Source: Candidatus Melainabacteria bacterium (GTDB taxonomy: Bacteria > Cyanobacteriota > Vampirovibrionia > Obscuribacterales > Obscuribacteraceae). From it: a DNA stretch of 45,949 nucleotides. The position numbers and the translations under genes are program-made. The notes below the pieces were generated by a model. That model was given only the letters and a program-made list of their open reading frames with translations. It was not told the DNA's origin and did not search any database. The DNA lies in contig PLZS01000089.1 in the NCBI GenBank assembly GCA_003153555.1, positions 6,173 through 52,121 on the forward strand. The letters run 5' to 3'. Positions 7,654 through 14,408 of this stretch are shown piece after piece; the first letter of the stretch is position 1, and each line of letters starts with the position of its first letter.

Positions 7654-7848
7654 ATGACTACTTTTGAAACTACGATCAAGGAAATCGCCGAAGGTTACGT
7701 TTTGCAAGCGACAGACTGGAGAAGCGAGTTGCATATTTGCAGCGACTACGAAGATTTTGATATCTGCGAAGGATGCCAGATGCTTGATCACGGATTTAAA
7801 CTCTTGAACATGATCGGAGACCTCACGATTCTGGATAACTTCAGATAG
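7654..7848 (+). CDS. Cassette B small acidic protein with HxC-CxxC motif
   Basis: 64 residues from ATG 7654 with GAGGAG 8 nt upstream. It is a paralogue of the cassette D protein: MTTFETTIKEIAEGY against MTNFTTTMRDIANEY, then LHIC-x8-CEGCQM against LHTC-x7-CVGCQM, then similar hydrophobic C-termini (FKLLNMIGDL, LELLVMIGEV). The HxC...CxxC motif could hold one zinc. The protein is strongly acidic and has no signal peptide or membrane segment. Function unknown. Confidence 0.75.
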   Translation: MTTFETTIKEIAEGYVLQATDWRSELHICSDYEDFDICEGCQMLDHGFKLLNMIGDLTILDNFR

Positions 7849-7855
7849 GAAAATG

Positions 7856-7892
7856 CGAACCCCGAGGCTTTCTGCTTCGGGGGATTCGTTTG
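7856..7892 (+). terminator. Terminator of cassette B
   Basis: GAACCCCGAGG faces CTTCGGGGGATTC with a short loop, followed by GTTTGGTT. It starts 8 nt after the stop codon. Confidence 0.7.
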
Positions 7893-7971
7893 GTTCCGCG
7901 CCGAAAAACTTAGATTGTATAAGGGCGCTGTTCCTTAGAGTATCGGCACACTGCTTCAGGCGGTGTTATGG

Positions 7972-8285
7972 TCAGAGGGGCGGCTGAGATAAAATCTGCT
8001 TATTTTGCGAGACTTGGAGGAGGCAAAAAAGCAGTTTTTATCTAAGCCTTGTCGCATCGAGCCGAGATCTTGGTGCGTGAGCCGCAGGCGCATCTTCTTA
8101 TGTCCGGTGACACCGTTGCAAGCGGCGGAGCCGCTCTGCACTGGATCTCGTCGTCCTCTCCCCCGGCTTTTCAGATGCTACCACCAAAGTTTGTTTAGTC
8201 AAGACTGGCGAAGCCACCCGCAGGGCTTGGTCTTGAGTAAACAAACTTTGGCGGTGACTAGAAGAAAGCCGGCGAAGATGCCGGA
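7972..8285 (+). promoter_or_regulatory. Structured cassette leader element, copy C (inverted hairpin core)
   Basis: Nearly identical to copy B except at two places. Stem 2 reads AGCGGC-GGA-GCCGCT (8121-8135) instead of GCTGC-TGA-GCAGC: a T-A pair has become G-C on both sides, a compensatory change. The core of the long hairpin (8180-8255) is inverted relative to A, B and D. TTGACT in the 3' arm thereby becomes TTGAGT. The element ends 17 nt before the ATG of cassette gene C. Confidence 0.82.
8198..8237. other. Inverted 40-bp hairpin core in leader C
   Basis: This segment is the reverse complement of 7548-7587 in copy B with 39 of 40 positions matching; read directly the two do not match in the centre. 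Both are flanked by the same inverted arms AAAGTTTGTTTA/TAAACAAACTTT, so inversion by recombination or template switching between the arms explains the difference. Confidence 0.85.
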
Positions 8286-8302
8286 TACAGAGGGCTTCGA
8301 AT

Positions 8303-8494
8303 ATGATGATGAACTTCAAGAAGTTACTTTCGATCGTGACATTTAAAACTAGCAAATTAGCCGAAAACAAAATCACTTACATGTTTAGCCAAAGAGATGA
8401 TGGTCCAGTGCTCCCGAGTGTGGAGGACACTAAATGGCTTATGGACATAATAGCCAGAGACGCTGCTCGCAGAAAAGGGGAAAGGGAGGCTTAG
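8303..8494 (+). CDS. Cassette C small basic protein
   Basis: 63 residues from ATG 8303, with GAGGG 8 nt upstream. It starts MMMNFKKLLSIVTFKTSK and ends DIIARDAARRKGEREA; there is no Cys and the overall charge is near neutral to basic, unlike cassette proteins A, B and D. An alternative acidic mini-ORF from ATG 8278 (MPDTEGFEYDDELQEVTFDRDI) overlaps in another frame but has no RBS. The terminator overlaps the stop codon. No family is recognised; the cargo of this cassette seems to have been replaced. Confidence 0.6.
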   Translation: MMMNFKKLLSIVTFKTSKLAENKITYMFSQRDDGPVLPSVEDTKWLMDIIARDAARRKGEREA

Positions 8495-8505
8495 CTCCCT
8501 TTTTT
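8481..8505 (+). terminator. Terminator of cassette C
   Basis: AAAGGGAG and CTCCCTTT pair perfectly over 8 bp, followed by T. The stem begins inside the gene, and the TAG stop (8492-8494) lies in the loop. Confidence 0.75.
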
Positions 8506-8571
8506 GGTCGCTTCCTCGGTTTGAGGTGACAAAGAGCATTCTTCTTCAAAGGGGTTCGACGTAGCTAAGAT

Positions 8572-8886
8572 GTGCAGAGGGGCGGCTTAGATAAAATCTG
8601 TTTTTTGCGAGACTTGGTGGTGGCAAAAAACATATTTTAACTAAGCCTTGTCGCATCCAGCCGAGATCTTGGTGCGTGAGCCGCAGGCGCATCTTTTTAT
8701 GTCCGGTGACACCGCTGCGACCAGCTACGCCGCTCTACGCTGGATCTCGTCGTCCTCTCCACCGGCTCTCTGCACGGTACCACCAAAATTTTTGAAGTAA
8801 AGACCAAGCCCTACGGGTGGCGAGACGCCAGTCTTGACTGCAAAAACTTGGGCGGTAGCCAAAAACAAGCCGGTGAAGAAGCCGGA
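8572..8886 (+). promoter_or_regulatory. Structured cassette leader element, copy D
   Basis: Closest to copy A (CCACCGGCTCTC, AAAATTTTTGAAGTAAAGAC). Helix 1 is partly eroded (CATATTTTAACTAAGCC instead of CAGTTTTTATCTAAGCC), and stem 2 is weak (CCAGCTACGCCGCT). The long hairpin is kept in the A/B orientation with TTGACT in the 3' arm. The GCCGGTGAAGAAGCCGG double box precedes the RBS GGAGG of cassette gene D. The erosion suggests relaxed selection on this copy. Confidence 0.78.
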
Positions 8887-8902
8887 TACGGAGGTCTACC
8901 TA

Positions 8903-9103
8903 ATGACTAACTTCACAACAACAATGAGAGATATCGCCAACGAATACCTCGATCAAGCGACATCGATTGAGAGCGATGACCTGCATACTTGCGATGACGA
9001 TGAGTATGAGTCATGCGTCGGCTGTCAAATGTTTCAGCATGGACTAGAACTTCTGGTGATGATCGGAGAAGTCTCTTCGGTACTGTCTAACTTCGAAATG
9101 TAA
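8903..9103 (+). CDS. Cassette D small acidic protein with HxC-CxxC motif
   Basis: 66 residues from ATG 8903 with GGAGG 8 nt upstream; the in-frame extension to 8834 lies in the leader. It is a paralogue of the cassette B protein, with LHTC-x7-CVGC (residues about 30-43) and an acidic stretch DDDEYES between the Cys groups. It points towards the candidate oriT and is the cassette nearest to it. Function unknown. Confidence 0.75.
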   Translation: MTNFTTTMRDIANEYLDQATSIESDDLHTCDDDEYESCVGCQMFQHGLELLVMIGEVSSVLSNFEM

Positions 9104-9110
9104 TTTTTCA

Positions 9111-9142
9111 AAGCTCGGGGCTAACCACCTCGGGCTTTTTTT
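9111..9142 (+). terminator. Terminator of cassette D
   Basis: AGCTCGGGG and CCTCGGGCT pair with G-T pairs, followed by seven T. The last 20 nt are the same as in the cassette A terminator. Confidence 0.8.
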
Positions 9143-9192
9143 CTGGCTCCGATGACTTGGCCGAGGAAGTTAGAAGAGCAATGAGAGATCCG

Positions 9193-9230
9193 TTCCCTAG
9201 AGCGACGTAGGAGCGAGCGCAGAGCGCCCC
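9193..9230 (-). repeat. 35-bp repeat, copy 3 (inverted)
   Basis: Read on the minus strand this is GCTCGCTCCTACGTCGCTCT with flanking GGGGCGC and AGGGA, the same element as at 5485 and 6249. With copy 1 it makes an inverted pair enclosing the whole cassette array. Confidence 0.75.
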
Positions 9231-9279
9231 AATAAATATTGCCCACCGGTAGAGTGGCTACCTTTAGAAATGCCTGTGC

Positions 9280-9460
9280 TGGTTAGAACTGGTTTGCGCA
9301 TGCTGCATGCACGCTGAGTGTGTGTCGAACTGCCGGTTCGACATGCGCCGCTTTTGCCCGCCTTTTTGGCGGTCATTGCTGTCCGAAGATTTCCGCGCCG
9401 CCGGCTGCGATTTTATCGCGCACGTTGTAGTGCAGGATAAAGGGAGCACGATGGCTGCCA
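9280..9460 (-). other. Candidate origin of transfer (oriT) with IncP/MOBP-like nic core
   Basis: The minus strand reads TTATCCTG|CA at 9440-9431, matching the YATCCTG|Y nic core of IncP/MOBP relaxases; the predicted cut is between 9433 and 9432. Around it are GCGAT-TTT-ATCGC (9407-9419), CCGCC-TTTTT-GGCGG (9358-9372), GTCGAAC-TGCCG-GTTCGAC (9324-9342) and GCAC/GTGC next to nic. An RHH accessory gene and a relaxase gene follow directly to the right. A cut here would send the minus strand leftwards first, through cassettes D to A. Confidence 0.55.
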
Positions 9461-9486
9461 AAAAAGCCCCGTAGGTAGGGCTTTTA
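9461..9486. terminator. Bidirectional terminator left of the mobilization operon
   Basis: AAAAGCCC (9462-9469) and GGGCTTTT (9478-9485) form a perfect 8-bp stem with an 8-nt loop. It lies 5' of the candidate nic on the cleaved strand and might instead be the inverted repeat commonly seen there. Confidence 0.65.
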
Positions 9487-9488
9487 AG

Positions 9489-9571
9489 CTACTATCATTT
9501 TTCAAAAGTGGTGCCAAATGCCACTATCAAAGTAGCAATGGTAAGCTGGGTTTAGTTTATCACTACTATCA
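9489..9571 (+). promoter_or_regulatory. Three ACTATCA repeats upstream of the RHH gene
   Basis: ACTATCA occurs at 9491, 9533 and 9565, with the longer CTACTATCA at the first and last. A small inverted repeat, GTGG-TGCCAAAT-GCCAC, lies between. The spacing suits a ribbon-helix-helix operator, so the protein starting at 9590 may autoregulate and bind oriT. Confidence 0.4.
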
Positions 9572-9589
9572 ATGGGCAGGAAGTAGCAT

Positions 9590-10069
9590 ATGCCAGCAAA
9601 CAAGAAATACCAGGCGCAAGCGGTAGCTTTAGCAGAGGCAGATAGGGTCGCTTTAGCCAAGTTGGCAGGTGAGTTGAACAAGACAAAAGGGGAAGTTGCC
9701 CGCGATGCTATCCGCTGGTATGTGCAAAATCAGGAGACGTTAAAAGAGAGCGAGCGAGACGACAAACTTGCCCGGGTGATTTTCAAAGCGACAGATCGGA
9801 TTATCGCCGTGATTATGAATTCGACAAATCGCATTTGTAGTTTGCAAGTGCGGTCGATCATCGACACGAATATCACGATGATGATGTTTTATCGGATGCT
9901 ACCGCCAGGGGAGGCCGATTCGTTGATGGCGAAGTTTTATCGCATGGCAGTATCGCGAGTGACGCGCAAAATCGGTCCTGAGGAGTTGAACATCGCCACG
10001 ATGATCAAGGAAGGATTGGAGCAAGAGATTTTCGCTGAAGAAACGGCCAAAACAAGTAAATCAGAGTAG
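9590..10069 (+). CDS. Ribbon-helix-helix mobilization accessory protein (MobC-like)
   Basis: 159 residues. The N-terminus has the RHH pattern: a beta stretch (QAQAVALAEADRVALAKL) and helices (AGELNKTKGEVARDAIRWYVQNQE). The remainder is helical with hydrophobic heptads, possibly for oligomerisation. AGGAAG lies 6-10 nt upstream of the ATG. It ends 3 nt before the relaxase start, so the two are co-translated. Accessory proteins of this kind bind oriT and help the relaxase form the relaxosome. The family name is inferred from fold and position. Confidence 0.7.
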   Translation: MPANKKYQAQAVALAEADRVALAKLAGELNKTKGEVARDAIRWYVQNQETLKESERDDKLARVIFKATDRIIAVIMNSTNRICSLQVRSIIDTNITMMMFYRMLPPGEADSLMAKFYRMAVSRVTRKIGPEELNIATMIKEGLEQEIFAEETAKTSKSE

Positions 10070-10072
10070 CTG

Positions 10073-12424
10073 ATGAGATCGGTTGCAAAGGGCAATTACA
10101 TCAAGGGCAAAGGCGGCAAGTTGCATGCCTTTAGCCACGTGCGATATCTGCAATTTCGCAAAGGGGATGACAGGGACCAGGCGGAAGGTAAAGTGCGGCT
10201 TTTTTTGAATGCCGACCGTGGGGGAATTAGCGGACGGGAAGTACAAGCGCATATCCGCAATCAGAACGAACGAGGCGTAGTCATCCATCGAATAGTGTTG
10301 TCGCCTGGCATGGACGGCGTGGATATGACTGAGTACACGCGGTTCGTGATGGACGAACTTGAGCGGTCGAAGGGGCAGGATCTCGATTATTTTGCCACGG
10401 AGCACCAGAACACGGACCACGACCATATGCATGTTGTGTTGATGGGGACGGGCAAGCATGGTGGGCAAGTGCGCCTGTACAGAGAGCAATATCGAGTGAT
10501 CAGAGAGGCCGGTGACAGGTATTTAGAGCGCCATCATTACTTTACGCGCTACTTAGACAAAGAAATGCCGACTTTGATGAAGCACGGATATGTGCGAGAC
10601 AAAGGAGATGACCCTTACGAGTGGCTTCTGAAGGACTTGAAAAGTCCGAAATCAATTGAGGAGATCGATAAGGAGCGGACGCTGGAGGCAGAAGCGGACC
10701 GACCAGAGTTCGACAGGGAAAAGGCGATCGCTGAGTTAGGGCCTGACGAAAAATTTAGAGCAGCAGGAGTCGTTTACCACCGATTTACACCACTGGAGGA
10801 GTTGGAGAAGCTTGATGACAGGCTGGTATCAGGCGAGCAGGCGCGCATTTCTAAACCAAATTACCAACAGTTGTGGGCATGGATTGGTACGAAGCAGCTA
10901 GGCGGTGACGATTACTATGAAAAGATAGGCGAACATGAGCGAATACAACGTCTGTTTGACGAAGAGTTAAAGAGGTCGCTTGAGTCAAACAATAGTCCGC
11001 CGAGAAGTTATCGCCAGTATTTGTATGAGAGTCGAGGGCGTCTATTAGAATCACATGAGAAATATGAGCTTGATACAAAGAGGAGCGATTTAAAACGGGA
11101 GCTCAAAGAATTAGACGAGAGTGAAGAAGCAGATCCTGAGCGCCGGCGAGAGATAGAAGACCAGCTCGATTGGCTCAATGAGCTGTCCCAAGAGCGGCAG
11201 ACTGTGCTCAACAAGAAAAACAAGGAAGAAGTAGTGAGCGCAGAAAAGGCAAAAGAGGGCGAAGCGGAGCGGGCAGATGTTGATGAACATGAGCCTAAAA
11301 CCGATGCGCGCGGAGCCAAAGACGGCGCTGAAAAAGACAAAGTAGATGGTGCAGAAAAACCAGAAAGAGAAGATGGTCGGGATCGGGATGACTCTGAGCG
11401 GGCCGAGCGCGTTGAACGGGAAGATGAGCAAAAGCGCCTTGAGCAGCAAGAAGGGCGGGACAAAGAGCAGGAGCGAATAGAGCAGGAAGACAGGGATAAA
11501 GAGCAAGAGAGGCTCGACCAAGAAGCACGCGACCGGGAGCAAGAACGACTAGACCGCGAAGAACAGGACCGAGAGCGGGAGCGGCTTGACCAAGAAGAGC
11601 GGGATAGGTTAGACGAACAAGCACGGCAACGAGATGAGGAGCGCCGGCAAGCAGAAGAACTGGCTAAGCAAGAAGCCGAGCGCATTTTTAAGATGCAGCA
11701 GGATCTTGAGCGACTGAGGCAGCAACAACTTGAGCAGCCATCAAAGTCTAATGAAATCTCGGAGCTGCAGAAGAAGATAGATCAAGTGACGCGCGAGATT
11801 GGTGAGGCTTCTGGTCACGAAGAGGGCGACCCAGTTGATCGAGCCGATCCCGCCCTTGACGTGAACAAAGACATTGACTTAGAGAAGGCCGAGCCTAATA
11901 TTCTCGATAAAGCGGAGCCAACTTTCGACTTAGATAAGAACATCACTGACACGTGGGCTCTTGATGACAGAGCCGGTGGAGAAGAGCATGAAATCGAGGA
12001 CTTACTCAAAGGGCTGGAGCCAGATGAGCGAGAACGCATAGACCCACAAAGTGACATTAGTGTGGTTTTGTTTGGGGAGAACCCAGAGCTAAAATTGGAC
12101 GAGCATGAGAAATTGCCGGAAGAAAAACGCATGGATAATTGGGAGATAGAAGCGTTCAATCCTGAGTTGATAAAAGAGCAAAAAGACAGACCAGATCACG
12201 AGATGGAAAAGGAGCTTGGTGAGGGCGACGAACGAGAAAGTGACTTTGCCGAACAAGTGAAGCAATCGCCTGAACAAGTGATGCAACAGCAGGTGCAGCA
12301 GGCAATACAGCTGCAAATCCAACAAACATTCCAGCAGCCAGATAGGGCGGACGATAAAGAGGACCAAAGTCAGTCGAAAGACAAAGAGCAGGAGCAAGAT
12401 CAAGGCGGAGAGCACAGTCGCTGA
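10073..12424 (+). CDS. Conjugative relaxase (VirD2/MOBP-like) with long charged tail
   Basis: 783 residues. The N-terminal ~170 residues hold the nuclease: IHRIVLSPGMDGVD, then the His motif EHQNTDHDHMHVV with His111, Asp115, His116, His118 and His120 (HUH-type metal motif III). Tyr25 in FSHVRYLQF is the best candidate nucleophile. Residues about 330-560 are a highly charged single helix or coiled coil with many RDREQERLDQEE-type repeats, and the end is Gln-rich. The enzyme would cut oriT, stay bound to the 5' end and be exported by a type IV secretion system through the coupling protein encoded next. It overlaps that gene by 1 nt (TGATG). Confidence 0.88.
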   Translation: MRSVAKGNYIKGKGGKLHAFSHVRYLQFRKGDDRDQAEGKVRLFLNADRGGISGREVQAHIRNQNERGVVIHRIVLSPGMDGVDMTEYTRFVMDELERSKGQDLDYFATEHQNTDHDHMHVVLMGTGKHGGQVRLYREQYRVIREAGDRYLERHHYFTRYLDKEMPTLMKHGYVRDKGDDPYEWLLKDLKSPKSIEEIDKERTLEAEADRPEFDREKAIAELGPDEKFRAAGVVYHRFTPLEELEKLDDRLVSGEQARISKPNYQQLWAWIGTKQLGGDDYYEKIGEHERIQRLFDEELKRSLESNNSPPRSYRQYLYESRGRLLESHEKYELDTKRSDLKRELKELDESEEADPERRREIEDQLDWLNELSQERQTVLNKKNKEEVVSAEKAKEGEAERADVDEHEPKTDARGAKDGAEKDKVDGAEKPEREDGRDRDDSERAERVEREDEQKRLEQQEGRDKEQERIEQEDRDKEQERLDQEARDREQERLDREEQDRERERLDQEERDRLDEQARQRDEERRQAEELAKQEAERIFKMQQDLERLRQQQLEQPSKSNEISELQKKIDQVTREIGEASGHEEGDPVDRADPALDVNKDIDLEKAEPNILDKAEPTFDLDKNITDTWALDDRAGGEEHEIEDLLKGLEPDERERIDPQSDISVVLFGENPELKLDEHEKLPEEKRMDNWEIEAFNPELIKEQKDRPDHEMEKELGEGDERESDFAEQVKQSPEQVMQQQVQQAIQLQIQQTFQQPDRADDKEDQSQSKDKEQEQDQGGEHSR

Positions 12425-14394
12425 TGGCAGTAGAAGGCACACTGACTGCAAATATCACAGCACCGACAGATCTGATTGCCCAGTTGGCGATCATGTCTCT
12501 TGCAGATAACGGCTGGCCACCCGGACTCTTCGACTTGATTCAAGAAATCAGCGTACAAAAACGAAAGAGTCAAAAAGCTAGTGGGATAGGGTACGAACTG
12601 GACTTCACGGCAAGACTGTCGTGGCATGCTATTGACGATAAGCAAACAAAGCTCACCGTGACAGTAAAGGAGCGGGAGGGTAACGTTACGCCGAATGACT
12701 GCAAGAAAGAGTGCTTTGAAATCATAAAAGGCATCAATGACCGGGCGCCAAGTTTCGTGAAGGCGCTCTCGAATGCCAAGTTGCGCACCACGTATGGCGA
12801 CGCTAGATGGGCGACCGAGAGCGATTTGGCAGAAGCGAATTACCTCGTCGATGAAGTCGACCCTGGACAGCTTGTACTTGGTCCGCACACAAAGAAGAAA
12901 TACTTGGCATTGCCCGACGATGAAACGGAGCGGCATGCTTTGGTTTGTGGTCCCACTGGCTGTGGTAAGACGAGTACACTTTTCGTGCCGAATTTAATAC
13001 AGCGCACGGGCTGGAGCACTATCGTTACGGAAGCGACAGCTGGCAGTGTGGAAGTTGACAATGCTGAGGAGACGCCGACTGAAGGGCCAGATCTCATGCA
13101 GAAAACAGCTGGCTATAGGCATCAAACTGGGCAAAAAATCTATTACTTCAACCCGGATGACTTGAGCTCGCATCGCATCAATCCGATCGCCGGGATTACG
13201 ACAATTCGCCAGTCAAGCCGATTAGCCAATCTGCTAGTTAAGAACACGAATATTCGCGTCGATACTGGTGGCGATCCGTTTTGGGAAACTGCTGAGACGG
13301 CGCTTTTAAATTCGTTGATTATGCATGCGGCCGGTAACAATGGCGATCTTGGTATGACTCGGCGGCTTTTAAGAGACGGACCGAAAGAACTAGCGAGGAT
13401 ACTACAAGAAAGCGCAGTCGTTGAAGCGCGGGCTCGTTACGAAGAGTTCTTGCATTGGAGCACAGAAGCCACTCGCAACAGCATTGTGATTGGCTTGATG
13501 CAGCGTCTAGAGTTGTGGACACAGCCTAGAATAGTGGCATTGACTGAAGCTAACGATATTGATTTTGACAACCTGCACAACGAGTTGTTTAGCTTTTATT
13601 TGGCGGTGCCTGCAGATAAGCCTGAATTGAAGCCTTGTGCAGCGATCATTTTTACTTACTTAATCAACTATGTGGCGGCAAAAAAGATGAAGCACCGCGT
13701 CTCTTTGTATCTTGATGAATTTACTAACTTTGGCTATATACCTGACTTCCCAAATAAGTTATCGATCATTAGACACAGGCACATACCGGCGATGCTAGGT
13801 CTGCAAGACTATGCGCAAGCTGAGGAGATCTACAAAACAACGGCGTCTACGCTTTTCAGCCAGCCGGCGACGCGGATTTATTTCAAGCCTCAAACACTTG
13901 CACAAGCAAAAATCATCAGCGAGTCTTTGGGGACAGAGACCGTCTATGAGCGCTCAGTAAGTTCGAACTGTCAAATTAACGAGAAGGAGTTTGGGCGAGA
14001 GCTGATGACACCTGGAGCTGTGCAGCTCCTGAAGAAAGGTCATGCGATTGTGTTCACTCCAAATGCCAATCCGCTTAATCTCAAGCGCTTCGAGCCGCAG
14101 GATTATGACTACGCCACTAAAATCCCACCACCGCCTCGGCGGCTCTTAAAAGTCGATGACACCCTGGTCAAAGAGTGTGTGGAAGAAAGAGAGCTCCAAG
14201 TAATGGCAGAGAAGGTGTTGAAAGCAGAGGCAGCAGGTCGAGAAAAAGATCGGCACGAGTCAGACGCGAAAGAGAAACAAAAGTCACTGGAGCCAGAAAA
14301 AGCAGAAGAAGAGAAAACGAAGGCCAAAGAAGGCAAAGACAAAAATGATGATAAGTCGTATAACGAATACGGAGACCGTGTACCCCGAATTTAA
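12424..14394 (+). CDS. Type IV coupling protein (VirD4/TraG-like ATPase) without membrane anchor
   Basis: 656 residues. Walker A is VCGPTGCGKTS at about residues 173-183; Walker B is SLYLDEFTNFG at about 425-435. TAGYRHQTGQKIYYFNPDD and HRINPIAG are typical of TraG/VirD4. The usual two N-terminal transmembrane helices are absent; the first ~150 residues are soluble. The DPKGEL-like motif after Walker A is replaced by TEATAGSVEVDNAEE. The C-terminal ~70 residues are Lys/Glu-rich. The ATG overlaps the relaxase stop. Two membrane-protein genes follow in the operon and may anchor it. It would link the relaxosome to a secretion channel not encoded in this window. Confidence 0.88.
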   Translation: MAVEGTLTANITAPTDLIAQLAIMSLADNGWPPGLFDLIQEISVQKRKSQKASGIGYELDFTARLSWHAIDDKQTKLTVTVKEREGNVTPNDCKKECFEIIKGINDRAPSFVKALSNAKLRTTYGDARWATESDLAEANYLVDEVDPGQLVLGPHTKKKYLALPDDETERHALVCGPTGCGKTSTLFVPNLIQRTGWSTIVTEATAGSVEVDNAEETPTEGPDLMQKTAGYRHQTGQKIYYFNPDDLSSHRINPIAGITTIRQSSRLANLLVKNTNIRVDTGGDPFWETAETALLNSLIMHAAGNNGDLGMTRRLLRDGPKELARILQESAVVEARARYEEFLHWSTEATRNSIVIGLMQRLELWTQPRIVALTEANDIDFDNLHNELFSFYLAVPADKPELKPCAAIIFTYLINYVAAKKMKHRVSLYLDEFTNFGYIPDFPNKLSIIRHRHIPAMLGLQDYAQAEEIYKTTASTLFSQPATRIYFKPQTLAQAKIISESLGTETVYERSVSSNCQINEKEFGRELMTPGAVQLLKKGHAIVFTPNANPLNLKRFEPQDYDYATKIPPPPRRLLKVDDTLVKECVEERELQVMAEKVLKAEAAGREKDRHESDAKEKQKSLEPEKAEEEKTKAKEGKDKNDDKSYNEYGDRVPRI

Positions 14395-14408
14395 CGGAGG
14401 GAGTTCTT

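Noticed and set aside
5587..8886. Leader elements as group II introns or retron RNAs
   Set aside because: No domain V-like hairpin, no intron boundaries interrupting a gene, and no reverse transcriptase gene in the window.
5016..9230. Cassettes as CRISPR array or integron cassettes
   Set aside because: Units are far longer than CRISPR repeats and contain genes; no integron integrase and no typical attC-like single site at each junction were found.
10851..12451. Several long minus-strand ORFs opposite the relaxase gene
   Set aside because: They are shadows of the highly charged repeat region: Ser/Arg- or Leu-rich products, no RBS, and the plus-strand relaxase explains the sequence.
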